DNA from: Chryseobacterium arachidis | GTDB lineage: Bacteria > Bacteroidota > Bacteroidia > Flavobacteriales > Weeksellaceae | DNA length: 64,000 nt | NCBI RefSeq assembly: GCF_900129245.1 | Contig: NZ_FQUT01000006.1 | Coordinates: 62,001-126,000, forward strand | Direction of reading: 5' to 3' | Shown here: one piece after another, positions 54,793 to 63,796 of the stretch | Numbering within the stretch: position 1 is the stretch's first letter | Layout of the letters: each line of letters opens with the position of its first letter | The notes under the pieces: generated by a model | What the model was told of the DNA's origin: nothing | The model's database searches: none | What the model saw: the letters and a program-made list of their open reading frames with translations, nothing else | Made by a program: the position numbers and the translations under genes

Positions 54793-54813
54793 AAGTCGGC
54801 ATTGAGCCGACTT
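54793..54813 (-). terminator. Terminator of the Crp/Fnr gene
   Basis: AAGTCGGC (54793-54800) and GCCGACTT (54806-54813); on the minus strand a T run (TTTTAAC) follows. It separates the regulator from panB. Confidence 0.8.
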
Positions 54814-54831
54814 AAAGTTTTTGTATGATTT

Positions 54832-55545
54832 TTATAAAACTACGTGACCTAGTTTCATTAATTTGTCGTGATTGAGAATTTTGATATTTCTTCCGTCTAC
54901 TTCGATGAGATTGTCTCCTTTAAATTCAGAAATCAAACGGATTGCACTTTCAGTAGCGGTTCCGATGATATTCGCAATTTCTTCCCTTGTTAAAGAAATT
55001 TTGATGAATCCTTCCGGATCTACTCCCAATTTTTGTTCTAAAAGCAGTAAAATTTCCGCTAATCTTTCTCTTACCGTTTTTTGAGCAAGGAAGGTAATAG
55101 TGTTGGAAGATTCTCCCAATTCGTAAGAAATTTTCTGCAGCATTACAAACGAAAGCTGTGGATCTACTTCAAGCAGATACATGAACACTTCTGCGGGTAA
55201 AAAAGTAGCCTCAATGTCCGTCATCGCTTCAGCCTTTGCCTGGAAATTTTCCCCGCAAAGCAAAGAACGATAACCGATGATATCACCTTCTTTAATAAAT
55301 CTTAAGATCTGATCTTTCCCGAAAGCTCCCGATTTTGACAGCTTGGCTGCCCCTTTCTCTAAAACAAACACCCCTTTCGGCGTCTCTCCGTCCTCGAAAA
55401 TGGTATCGTGTTTCTGAAAACTCAGTTTCTTTTTTGCATTAATGTATTTCTCAAAATCAGCACTGGAAAGTCTTTCCTTAAATGATTTATCATTAAAAAC
55501 TCTTGCGAACCTCTCCTCGATTGCAATTTGTTGTTCCTGCGACAT
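54832..55545 (-). CDS. Crp/Fnr-family transcriptional regulator
   Basis: A cyclic-nucleotide-binding-like sensor domain (FQKHDTIFEDGETPKGVFVL near 45-64, GDIIGYRSLLCGENF near 88-102) and a C-terminal winged helix with recognition segment SLTREEIANIIGTATESAIR near 165. There is no N-terminal cysteine cluster as in FNR, only one Cys, so direct oxygen sensing by Fe-S is unlikely. I start at the ATG at 55545; an ATG at 55557 would leave almost no 5' leader after the predicted promoter. It is divergent from ccoI, and likely regulates the cbb3 locus. Confidence 0.9.
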   Translation of the reverse strand: MSQEQQIAIEERFARVFNDKSFKERLSSADFEKYINAKKKLSFQKHDTIFEDGETPKGVFVLEKGAAKLSKSGAFGKDQILRFIKEGDIIGYRSLLCGENFQAKAEAMTDIEATFLPAEVFMYLLEVDPQLSFVMLQKISYELGESSNTITFLAQKTVRERLAEILLLLEQKLGVDPEGFIKISLTREEIANIIGTATESAIRLISEFKGDNLIEVDGRNIKILNHDKLMKLGHVVL

Positions 55546-55549
55546 TTTA

Positions 55550-55565
55550 TATGACATTTATCACA
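55550..55565 (-). promoter_or_regulatory. Candidate Crp/Fnr site at the regulator's own promoter
   Basis: On the minus strand TGTGATAAATGTCATA: TGTGA, N6, TCATA, an imperfect dyad of the CRP/FNR form (TGA-N6-TCA). The core GTGATAAATGTCAT differs in one base from the site at 58057-58070. It overlaps the predicted -7 region and so could mediate self-repression. Confidence 0.6.
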
Positions 55566-55595
55566 AAAATAGAACTTTTTAACTCCATAAACAAA
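55564..55595 (-). promoter_or_regulatory. Promoter of the Crp/Fnr gene
   Basis: On the minus strand TTTG (55595-55592), 20-bp spacer and TATTTTTG (55571-55564), full consensus, with the same spacing as the metK promoter. Confidence 0.72.
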
Positions 55596-55628
55596 AAAAA
55601 TTGTTATAATTTTGTAGTTCAATAATTT

Positions 55629-58010
55629 ATGGAGGTGAGCGAGAACTGTTTTCATTGTGGTCAAGGTATCGAAAAGGAAAGAATTTCATTCGACGAAAGG
55701 ATTTTCTGTTGCAACGGTTGCAAGTCGGTCTACGAAATTCTAAATACCAATAATTTAAGTAATTTTTACGAATTAAATAAAAGAGCGGGAATCCGCCCTG
55801 ATGAAAGCTCATCCCAATTTGAATATCTTGATACGCAGGAAATTTTCGACAAAGTAACAGATTTTTCGGAAGGAGACACAAGTTTAGTTACATTTAAAAT
55901 CCCTGTAATCCACTGTTCTTCTTGTATTTGGCTATTAGAAAGTCTTCAAACTTTAAATAAAAATATTAAATATTCTCAGGTTAACTTTACCAGGAAGACC
56001 TTACAGATTTCATTCAATCATAATGATTTAAAATTAAGCGAATTAGCTATATTTTTAACCAACTTGGGATACAAACCTGTTATAAGTCTTGAAACGGCGG
56101 ATAAAAACGTTGAACATCTCGACAAATCCTTGCTTGTAAAATTTGCTATTGCCGCTTTTGCCTTCGGTAACGGAATGTTCCTTGCATTCCCTGAATATAT
56201 TGGTGGTGAAGATTACTGGATGGAGCATTATAAAGGTCTTTTCAGAGCTTTGATGTGCTTTTTGGCGATTCCGGTTGTCGTTTACTCTGCATCAGATTAT
56301 TATAAATCAGCCTGGTATGGTTTGAAGAATAAGATTGTCAATATTGATGTTCCTATCGTTTTGGGAATTATTGTTCTTTTCGGTCGAAGTTTATATGAAG
56401 TTGCCACGGATTACGGACCGGGATATTTTGATACGCTTTGCGGATTATTATTCTTTATGCTTTTGGGTAAAATTTTCCAGAAAAGAACGTACAATGCGCT
56501 TTCTTACGACAGAGATTATAAATCATTTTATCCGATTGCGGTAACTAAGGTTGATTTTGAGGGAAAACAAAACAATATTTTACTTTCTGAGATTAAAATC
56601 GGAGACAGGATTCTGGTTCGAAATCAGGAAATCATTCCTGTTGATGCGATTCTGATTAACGGTGAAGGAAATATCGACAACAGTTTCATTACCGGAGAAA
56701 GTGCAACCATCAGCAAGCAGCCGGGCGATAAAATTTTCGCGGGCGGAAAACAGATCGGATCTTCTTTGGAACTGGAAGTAATTAAAGATGTCGATCAAAG
56801 TTATTTGACACAGCTCTGGAATAAAGAAGCCTTCAAGAAACATGAAACAGGACTTGACACACTGACGAATAACATCAGTAAATATTTTACATTCATTATT
56901 TTAGGTATTGCCTTAATTTCCGGAATTTACTGGGCAACCATTGATTTGGAGAAAATGTTCCAGGTGATTTCTGCTATTTTGATTATTGCCTGCCCGTGTG
57001 CTCTTGCGTTATCTGCGCCATTTACTTTCGGACACATTATGAGAATCTTAGGCCGGAATAAGTTTTATGTAAAAGATACTTTGACGATCGAAAAAATTGC
57101 AAAACTGGATACTATTGTTTTTGATAAAACAGGAACCATTACGCACAGAAAAAAATCAAATATAAAATTTGAAGGAACTGAAATTAAAGAATTTGATCTA
57201 CTGAATATCAAATCGTTATTAAAAAATTCGAACCACCCGCTTTCTAAGTCATTATACGAATTTATTGAAGTGAATGATGATTACTTCCCGGTTGAAAATT
57301 TCGTTGAGATTTCAGGGAAAGGATACGAGGCGAGCGTAAGAGGAAATGTTTACAAAATCGGTTCTGCACGCTACAATAATCAGGAATCTAAAAATCTTGA
57401 AACAGCGGTTTATATCAGTAAAAATGATGAGTTTTTAGGGAAATTTATTTTTAAAAATGAGTATCGTGAGAATCTTAAAAACTTATTCAAAAAACTTACA
57501 AATTACAAAATTTTCATATTAAGCGGCGACAATTCTTCAGAGGAAAATCAGCTGAAAGAACTGATCCCGAATTATCAGGGAATGGCATTCAACCAAAATC
57601 CTGAGGATAAGCTGAATTATATTCAAAAACTTCAGCATGAGAACCTGAAAGTGGCTATGCTTGGTGATGGACTTAATGATGCCGGAGCCCTGAAACAAAG
57701 TAATGTAGGTATTGCCATTGCGGATGACTCCAACAGCTTTACCCCCTCATCAGACGTTATTATGAATGGTGAAAAGGTTGTTACCCTAGACAACTATCTG
57801 AACGTTTGCAAAGGTTCTATTACGATTGTGAAAATGACATTTATAATTAGTTTTCTTTACAATGTTGTCGGTTTAAGTTACGCCGTTACAGGACACATGC
57901 ATCCTCTTTTCGCTGCGTTGATTATGCCTGCAAGTTCCATTACAGTAGTTTCATTCACTACACTTTCTACCTGGATACTGGGGAGAAAATATTTCAAAAA
58001 ACAGGCTTAA
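55629..58010 (+). CDS. ccoI: Copper-type P1B ATPase of cbb3 maturation (CcoI)
   Basis: 793 residues. The N-terminus has cysteine-rich sites C7/C10 (NCFHCGQG) and C27/C28/C31 (FCCNGC), then a metal-binding domain with CSSCIWLLE (C96/C99). After eight predicted membrane segments come the CPC motif (IACPCALALSAP, near 455), phosphorylation motif DKTGTITH near 498 and the hinge GDGLNDAGAL. CcoI/FixI pumps copper for the oxidase active site. It leads the cbb3 locus; a start at the ATG at 55629 with almost no leader is possible. Confidence 0.93.
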   Translation: MEVSENCFHCGQGIEKERISFDERIFCCNGCKSVYEILNTNNLSNFYELNKRAGIRPDESSSQFEYLDTQEIFDKVTDFSEGDTSLVTFKIPVIHCSSCIWLLESLQTLNKNIKYSQVNFTRKTLQISFNHNDLKLSELAIFLTNLGYKPVISLETADKNVEHLDKSLLVKFAIAAFAFGNGMFLAFPEYIGGEDYWMEHYKGLFRALMCFLAIPVVVYSASDYYKSAWYGLKNKIVNIDVPIVLGIIVLFGRSLYEVATDYGPGYFDTLCGLLFFMLLGKIFQKRTYNALSYDRDYKSFYPIAVTKVDFEGKQNNILLSEIKIGDRILVRNQEIIPVDAILINGEGNIDNSFITGESATISKQPGDKIFAGGKQIGSSLELEVIKDVDQSYLTQLWNKEAFKKHETGLDTLTNNISKYFTFIILGIALISGIYWATIDLEKMFQVISAILIIACPCALALSAPFTFGHIMRILGRNKFYVKDTLTIEKIAKLDTIVFDKTGTITHRKKSNIKFEGTEIKEFDLLNIKSLLKNSNHPLSKSLYEFIEVNDDYFPVENFVEISGKGYEASVRGNVYKIGSARYNNQESKNLETAVYISKNDEFLGKFIFKNEYRENLKNLFKKLTNYKIFILSGDNSSEENQLKELIPNYQGMAFNQNPEDKLNYIQKLQHENLKVAMLGDGLNDAGALKQSNVGIAIADDSNSFTPSSDVIMNGEKVVTLDNYLNVCKGSITIVKMTFIISFLYNVVGLSYAVTGHMHPLFAALIMPASSITVVSFTTLSTWILGRKYFKKQA

Positions 58011-58056
58011 AACGCCTTATTTAGACTGATTTTAAATTAGCCAAAACCCGTATTTC

Positions 58057-58070
58057 GTGATGAATGTCAT
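58057..58070 (+). promoter_or_regulatory. Candidate Crp/Fnr site before ccoS-ccoNO
   Basis: GTGATGAATGTCAT, 13 of 14 bases identical to GTGATAAATGTCAT at the Crp/Fnr promoter. It lies between the ccoI stop and the ccoS start, upstream of a TAATTTTG (58105-58112) that could be a -7 box, with TTTG at 58085-58088 (spacer 16, short). The location is right for activation of the oxidase operon. Confidence 0.6.
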
Positions 58071-58119
58071 TATTTTTCATTAAATTTGAACCCCGAAAAT
58101 AGGTTAATTTTGTTGTCCA

Positions 58120-58341
58120 ATGGATATTCTATATTTAATGATCCTATGCAGCGTTTCTTTAGCTGCTGTTTTTCTGGTAGTTTTTATTATCTACGCCAGA
58201 AAAGGACAGTTTGAGGACGATGAGTCTCCGGCTGTGCGAATACTTTTCGATTCCGACGAGATCAAGGAAAATGAAAGCGGCAACAAAGATGGCAAGAATG
58301 AAAAAGGAGAAAATAATAAAATTGAAGAAAAAAGTGAATAG
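58120..58341 (+). CDS. ccoS: Cbb3 oxidase assembly protein CcoS
   Basis: 73 residues with one membrane segment (YLMILCSVSLAAVFLVVFIIY) and the family phrase ARKGQFEDDESPAVRILFDS. CcoS is needed for cofactor insertion into the cbb3 oxidase. The tail is Lys/Glu/Asn-rich. Five bases before ccoNO. Confidence 0.9.
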   Translation: MDILYLMILCSVSLAAVFLVVFIIYARKGQFEDDESPAVRILFDSDEIKENESGNKDGKNEKGENNKIEEKSE

Positions 58342-58346
58342 TTGAT

Positions 58347-60602
58347 ATGGAAACACAAAAGTTTAGTTACGACAACAGTATTGTCCGGGCATTCCTGTAT
58401 GCGACCGTAGGATTCGGGATCATCGGGTTTTTGTTTGGGCTTACGGCGGCATTAATGCTTTTCTATCCGGAACTTCCAGAATTCTTTTTTGGAACGGATG
58501 ATACTACCATCAATAGTTTAGGCGGTAGTATACAAGGCTTAGTAAACACACATGGTGCATTTGGATTCGGAAGAATCAGAATGTTGCACACCTCCACTGT
58601 AATCTTTGCATTCGTATGTAATATCGTGTATGTAGGGGTTTATTACTCGCTACAGCGTTTATTGAAAACAAGAATGTACAGTGATACATTGTCTTGGATC
58701 CACTTCTGGACTTGGCAGATCATGATTATAGTGACTTACATTACATTCTTTATGGGAATTAACACTTCTAAGGAATATGCGGAGCACGAATGGCCAATCG
58801 ATATTTTAATCGCATTCTCATGGATTATCTTCGGGGCTAATATGTTCTTAACAATTGCAAAAAGAAGAGTAAGACACTTATATGTAGCCATATGGTTCTA
58901 CATCGGTACTTGGATCGCAGTAGCTATGCTTCATATCTTTAATAACTTGGAGGTTCCTTTATCATTCTCAGGATGGAAATCTTATTCAGCTTATGCAGGG
59001 GTAAAAGATGCTATCGTACAATGGTGGTATGGCCATAATGCGGTTGCATTTATCTTAACAACTCCGGTTTTAGGTTTAATGTATTACTTTTTACCAAAAG
59101 CTGCAGACAGACCTGTATTCTCGTATAAATTGTCTATTATTCACTTCTGGTCATTAATCTTCGTATATATCTGGGCGGGTCCTCACCACCTTCAGTATAC
59201 TGCTTTACCGGCTTGGGCTCAGGCGGTAGGTACAGGTTTCTCTATCATGCTTATTGCACCATCTTGGGGAGGTATGCTAAACGGGCTTCTTACCTTAAGA
59301 GGGGCTTGGGATAAAGTAAGAGAAAACCCTATTTTGAAATTCTTCGTAGTCGCTGTAACTTGTTATGGTATGGCAACTTTCGAAGGACCACTTTTGGCAA
59401 CCAAAAACATTAATAAAATCGGTCACTTTACAGACTGGGTTATTGGTCACGTACACTTAGGTGCATTAGGATGGAATGGTTTCATGGCATTCGGTGTGAT
59501 CTATTATTTGATCCCGATCTTGTGGAGAACGAAATTATATTCTACAAAATTAGCTAACTGGCATTTCTGGTTAGGAACTTTAGGTATCATTTTCTATGCG
59601 GTACCAATGTATATTTCAGGTTTTACTCAGGGGTTAATGTGGAAGCAGTTCAACCCGGACGGAACTTTAGTTTGGAAAAACTGGCTGGATACAGTAACAG
59701 CTATTATTCCTTACTTTAAAATGAGATTCTTAGGAGGATTGTTCTATCTTTCAGGAGCATTATTAATGGTAGTAAACTTAATTGCTACTGTAAGAAAAGG
59801 ATCATTCCAGAAAGATGTGCCTGCAGAAGCGCCTGCTTTAGCAAACATCAGCGGAAAACGTAAAGAAGGAGAAGGAACTCACCTTTGGTTAGAAAGAACT
59901 CCTGTATTGTTAGGTATTTTATCTTTATTAACCATCTCAATCGGTAGTATGGTGGAAATTATCCCAACTCTATCTCTTAAGAAAAGTGTACCTACCATTT
60001 CGGCAGTAAAACCATATTCTCCACTAGAATTAGAAGGTAGAGATATCTATATCAGAGAAGGATGTAACGCTTGCCACTCCCAGATGGTAAGACCGTTCAG
60101 AGATGAGATCGTAAGATTCAACGGTAAAAACGGACAATACTCTAAGGCTGGAGAATTCGTATATGACAGGCCATTCTTATGGGGTTCTAAGAGAACAGGT
60201 CCGGATTTACAGAGAGAAGGTGGTAAAAACCCAAGTTCTTGGCATTACAAACACATGTATAACCCAAGATCTACATCTGCAGGTTCTATCATGCCTCGTT
60301 ATCCATGGTTAATTGCGAACAATCTTGACAGATCTAAAATGGTTGACAAGATTAAGTTTATGAAGAGTACTTATGATGTTCCTTATACAAGAGCTGAGAT
60401 CGATTCTGCAAACTCTTGGGCAGATAACCAGGCTAAGAAAATTGTAAGAGATATCTTCTCTGAAGCAGCTGACTTGAAAACGGCTTATGCTAAGAGACAG
60501 GGAGAATTGGAGAAAAAAGAAATTGTAGCTCTTATCTCTTATCTGCAAAGATTAGGAACAGATATTAAAACAACAGAAATTAAAACAGCAAGTAATAACT
60601 AA
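58347..60602 (+). CDS. ccoNO: Fused cbb3 cytochrome oxidase subunits I and II (CcoN-CcoO)
   Basis: 751 residues. Residues 1 to about 490 form CcoN, the haem-copper catalytic subunit, with the His ligands in MLHTSTVIFAF, YGHNAVAFILTTP, GPHHLQYTALPAWAQ and GHVHLGALGWNG. From about 555 the CcoO part starts, with haem c at C573-x-x-C576-H577 (GCNACHSQMVRPFRDEI). The fusion is characteristic of Bacteroidota. The terminal oxidase reduces oxygen at low tension and pumps protons at the inner membrane. Confidence 0.95.
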   Translation: METQKFSYDNSIVRAFLYATVGFGIIGFLFGLTAALMLFYPELPEFFFGTDDTTINSLGGSIQGLVNTHGAFGFGRIRMLHTSTVIFAFVCNIVYVGVYYSLQRLLKTRMYSDTLSWIHFWTWQIMIIVTYITFFMGINTSKEYAEHEWPIDILIAFSWIIFGANMFLTIAKRRVRHLYVAIWFYIGTWIAVAMLHIFNNLEVPLSFSGWKSYSAYAGVKDAIVQWWYGHNAVAFILTTPVLGLMYYFLPKAADRPVFSYKLSIIHFWSLIFVYIWAGPHHLQYTALPAWAQAVGTGFSIMLIAPSWGGMLNGLLTLRGAWDKVRENPILKFFVVAVTCYGMATFEGPLLATKNINKIGHFTDWVIGHVHLGALGWNGFMAFGVIYYLIPILWRTKLYSTKLANWHFWLGTLGIIFYAVPMYISGFTQGLMWKQFNPDGTLVWKNWLDTVTAIIPYFKMRFLGGLFYLSGALLMVVNLIATVRKGSFQKDVPAEAPALANISGKRKEGEGTHLWLERTPVLLGILSLLTISIGSMVEIIPTLSLKKSVPTISAVKPYSPLELEGRDIYIREGCNACHSQMVRPFRDEIVRFNGKNGQYSKAGEFVYDRPFLWGSKRTGPDLQREGGKNPSSWHYKHMYNPRSTSAGSIMPRYPWLIANNLDRSKMVDKIKFMKSTYDVPYTRAEIDSANSWADNQAKKIVRDIFSEAADLKTAYAKRQGELEKKEIVALISYLQRLGTDIKTTEIKTASNN

Positions 60603-60623
60603 ACATTAAAAGGTTCACCTCTC

Positions 60624-60824
60624 ATGATACCTCAAAATTTTAAAGACATATTATCCAATACTGAGAATGCTGGTTTCTACCAAACTCTGGCTCTGATTTT
60701 CTTTTTGCTGTTTTTCGTTGCTTTGGTAATCTACGTTTTTAGCAGGCCTAAAAAATATTACAAAGAAGAGGAAGAAGCACCTTTGGGGGACGATGAAGAT
60801 GATGATTTTAATTTAAAAAATTAA
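60624..60824 (+). CDS. ccoQ: Small cbb3 subunit CcoQ-like
   Basis: 66 residues: one membrane segment (LALIFFLLFFVALVIYVFS) and an acidic tail (YYKEEEEAPLGDDEDDD). Position between ccoNO and ccoP, 21 and 10 bases away, matches CcoQ, which stabilises the complex. Confidence 0.82.
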   Translation: MIPQNFKDILSNTENAGFYQTLALIFFLLFFVALVIYVFSRPKKYYKEEEEAPLGDDEDDDFNLKN

Positions 60825-60834
60825 ACAACTTATT

Positions 60835-61716
60835 ATGAAACAAAGAACACCGGTTGTTGTAAACATTTTAATAATAATTGGACTTTTAATAGTTTTTTAT
60901 TATCTGTTTGTACAAAGCTATGCTTTCTTAGGATCACCTTACTTCTGGGGAACTGTTGTAATTGCTGGTATCTTGGCCTACATCCACAGTGCTATCGGAG
61001 ATCTTATTGAAAACAATAAATTCAAAAAGTTATCTGCAGAAGAAAAGGCTGCTTATTTGGCAGAAAAGAAAATTCCTTTCCTAAAAAGAATGTACGATGC
61101 TGCATTCAAGAAGCAATCTGCTGCAGAAGAAAAAGACATCCTTATCGACCATGGTTTCGATGGAATTATGGAGTTGGATAACCAATTACCAAAATGGTGG
61201 GTAGGCTTATTCTATTTTGGGACTGCTTTTTGTATTGTGTATATATGTGCATACTCTTTCACTAATTTTGCTCACCCGCTTAGCGAATACGAGCAGGAAT
61301 ATAAAGAGCAATTGGCAAGTATCGCTGAATATGAGAAGTCTCAGCCTCCTGTAACGATTGAAACAGCGAAATATTCAGCTGATAATATCGCAGAAGGTAA
61401 AGAATTATTTAAAACCAACTGTGCATCTTGTCATAAAGAAGACGGTAGTGGTGGTATCGGTCCGAACTTGACAGATAACTACTGGATCAACCAGCCGGAA
61501 AAAACGTTATTCAAAAACGTATTCCACATGGACTGGAATGGTTCACCAAACAACCCTACCATGAGAGCATTTGGTAAAAACGGAGAAGTTTCCGGTGCCG
61601 AAATCGAAAAGATTGCAGCGTATGTATACCACATCAACCAGGAAATGCCTCCTGTAACACCTGCCCAAGGTGGAGCTGCTCCTCAGGGAACTGAAGCTCA
61701 TTGGGAAAAAGAATAA
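60835..61716 (+). CDS. ccoP: Cbb3 oxidase subunit III (CcoP), single haem c
   Basis: 293 residues. N-terminal region with membrane segments (NILIIIGLLIVFYYLFV; PYFWGTVVIAGILAYIHS; WWVGLFYFGTAFCIVYICAY), the CcoP N-terminal domain phrase ELDNQLPKWW near 118, and one cytochrome c domain with C196-x-x-C199-H200 (CASCHKEDGSGGIGPNL), Met ligand probably in the late MPPVTP or MRAFG. Classic proteobacterial CcoP has two haems; only one CxxCH is present here, as expected for this phylum. It passes electrons to CcoO. Terminator hairpin follows. Confidence 0.93.
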   Translation: MKQRTPVVVNILIIIGLLIVFYYLFVQSYAFLGSPYFWGTVVIAGILAYIHSAIGDLIENNKFKKLSAEEKAAYLAEKKIPFLKRMYDAAFKKQSAAEEKDILIDHGFDGIMELDNQLPKWWVGLFYFGTAFCIVYICAYSFTNFAHPLSEYEQEYKEQLASIAEYEKSQPPVTIETAKYSADNIAEGKELFKTNCASCHKEDGSGGIGPNLTDNYWINQPEKTLFKNVFHMDWNGSPNNPTMRAFGKNGEVSGAEIEKIAAYVYHINQEMPPVTPAQGGAAPQGTEAHWEKE

Positions 61717-61745
61717 TTTTAAACAGAAATTAGAAAGTATATGAG

Positions 61746-61792
61746 AAAACATAATTTGTTATTAGATTAAAAATAGTAACGAATTATGTTTT
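61746..61792 (+). terminator. Hairpin after ccoP
   Basis: AAAACATAATTTGTTA (61746-61761) pairs with TAACGAATTATGTTTT (61777-61792), 16 bp with one G-U, then TTCTTTTTTTAAA. It may reduce read-through into ccoG. Confidence 0.8.
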
Positions 61793-61815
61793 TCTTTTTT
61801 TAAAAACATTACAAC

Positions 61816-63270
61816 ATGTCAGAAATAGAAGAAATAGAAGTACGTGGCGGACAGGGACAAGTTCTGGACCCTGAGACTTATAGAGATTCTATAGGGACAA
61901 TGGAGCAATCCGGAAAGAGAAAATGGGTATTTCCGAGAAAGCCTAAAGGAAAATTTACCAACTATAGAAACATTGTAAGTTATATCTTATTAATTGTTTA
62001 TTTTGTGGTACCATTCCTGAAAATCAATGGTAATCCGTTCTTTTTATTTAATGTTATTGATAGAGAGTTTTTCATAGTCGGACAGCCTTTCTATCCTCAG
62101 GATTTTTTCATCCTCACCTTAGGTGCTATCGCCTCTTTAATATTTATCATCATTTTTACAATTGCGTTCGGAAGAATTTTCTGCGGGTGGATATGTCCTC
62201 AGACAATTTTTATGGAATCTGTCTTTCGTAAGATTGAATATCTCATTGAAGGTGACAGAAACAAGCAGATGAAGCTGGACAAACAGGAATGGAACAGTGA
62301 AAAAATCTGGAAGCGAGGTCTGAAATGGACGGTTTATATCATTATCTCTTTAATTATCACTCATTTTATGCTGATGTATATTGTGGGATATAAAGAAATA
62401 TTCAGAATTATCTCGGAAGGACCTTTTGCACATCCTTCCAACTTCATCATTATGATTCTTTTTACTTCCGCATTTTACTTCGTATTTGCGTGGTTCAGAG
62501 AGCAGGTTTGTACTTTGGTATGTCCATACGGAAGATTGCAGGGGGTTTTAATTGATAAAGATACGATCAACGTTTTCTACGATTTTAAAAGAGGTGAAAA
62601 CAGATCCAAATGGAGAAAGGGTGAAGACAGAAAAGCAGCCGGAAAAGGTGACTGTATCGACTGTCATCAGTGCGTTGTGGTTTGCCCTACCGGAATTGAT
62701 ATCAGAGACGGACAGCAGCTGGAATGTGTAAACTGTACAGCATGTATTGATGCCTGCGATGAAGTGATGGAAAAAGTAGGTTTACCGAAAGGATTAATCC
62801 GTTATGCTTCAGAAAACGAAATCGAGAAGCAGACCGAGTTTAAGTTTACCGGAAGAATGAAAGGCTTTGCCATAGTGCTCGTTGCATTGGTTGGGTTCCT
62901 CAGTTTCCTGCTTTATAACCGTGGAGAAATGGAAGCAAAATTCATTAAGCCAGCCGGAAGTACTTTCTTTGTGAGGGACGGAAAAATTACAAATACCTAC
63001 AATTACACTTTTTTAAATAAGACCAACGAGAAAAAGATTGTAACCATTAAGGTAATCGAACCTAAGCATGGAGAAGTAATCTACAGCGCATCCAGCAAAA
63101 TCCCTGTGGAAAGAGATAAAATTACCAAAGGAACCATTAATATTAGCTTCCCGGAAAATGAAATGAACCTTTCCAAACAGAATATCACCATAGGAGTATA
63201 TGATATGAAAGGAAAATTAGTAGATTCTTATCAAACGTATTTCGAAGGGCCATTTAAATTACAATTTTAA
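61816..63270 (+). CDS. ccoG: Cbb3 oxidase accessory protein CcoG
   Basis: 484 residues: N-terminal membrane segments with an internal FCGWICPQTIFMESVFRKIE block near 121, a CTLVCPYGRLQG near 231, then two 4Fe-4S sites: C280IDCHQCVVVCP and ECVNCTACIDACDEV near 302-317, one further membrane segment and a C-terminal Ig-like FixG domain (residues 365-484). CcoG reduces copper for delivery to the oxidase. Separated from ccoP by the hairpin at 61746. Confidence 0.93.
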   Translation: MSEIEEIEVRGGQGQVLDPETYRDSIGTMEQSGKRKWVFPRKPKGKFTNYRNIVSYILLIVYFVVPFLKINGNPFFLFNVIDREFFIVGQPFYPQDFFILTLGAIASLIFIIIFTIAFGRIFCGWICPQTIFMESVFRKIEYLIEGDRNKQMKLDKQEWNSEKIWKRGLKWTVYIIISLIITHFMLMYIVGYKEIFRIISEGPFAHPSNFIIMILFTSAFYFVFAWFREQVCTLVCPYGRLQGVLIDKDTINVFYDFKRGENRSKWRKGEDRKAAGKGDCIDCHQCVVVCPTGIDIRDGQQLECVNCTACIDACDEVMEKVGLPKGLIRYASENEIEKQTEFKFTGRMKGFAIVLVALVGFLSFLLYNRGEMEAKFIKPAGSTFFVRDGKITNTYNYTFLNKTNEKKIVTIKVIEPKHGEVIYSASSKIPVERDKITKGTINISFPENEMNLSKQNITIGVYDMKGKLVDSYQTYFEGPFKLQF

Positions 63271-63343
63271 ATCTAAAGATCTGCATCATTCAATAATAGG
63301 AGTGATGTAGGTTTTTATATACAAAGACAATAAAATCAGAAAA

Positions 63344-63796
63344 ATGAAAAACTTTAGTTGGGGACACGGTGTTGTTATTGCATTATTGGCATTCATTATT
63401 TTCATCTTATCCATGTTATTTCTTTTCCCGAATGGGCAAAAAAATTCTGAGATGGTAACCGATAATTATTATGAAGAAGAATTAAAATACCAGGACGTTA
63501 TTGATGCTAAAGGAAGAGCAGATCAACTAGAAGAAAAACCCACTTACAGACAAAATAAACAAGGGATAACAATCACTTTCCCTAAAGGATACGATAATTC
63601 CAATACCAAAGTGAAATTTGTATTGAACAGAACAGACGATCAGAATCTCGATATCCATAAATCTGTACAATTAGATGCCAACAAATCTTTTTTAATACCT
63701 GGGCAGGTATTAAAAATAGGAAATTATACGTTAAGACTGACTTGGACAAAAGATAAAACGGACTACCGAATGGATTATGATGTAATATGGAAATAG
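63344..63796 (+). CDS. ccoH: Cbb3 oxidase assembly protein CcoH/FixH
   Basis: 150 residues: one membrane segment (GVVIALLAFIIFILSMLFLF) and a periplasmic beta-rich domain (ITITFPKGYDNSNTKVKFVL). FixH family; ccoH is required for stable assembly. It begins 73 bases after ccoG and overlaps the next gene by 10 bases. Confidence 0.87.
   Translation: MKNFSWGHGVVIALLAFIIFILSMLFLFPNGQKNSEMVTDNYYEEELKYQDVIDAKGRADQLEEKPTYRQNKQGITITFPKGYDNSNTKVKFVLNRTDDQNLDIHKSVQLDANKSFLIPGQVLKIGNYTLRLTWTKDKTDYRMDYDVIWK

Noticed and set aside
54418-54828. A 136-codon plus-strand frame
   Set aside because: Antisense to panB and over the terminator of the Crp/Fnr gene; Arg/His/Phe-rich shadow.
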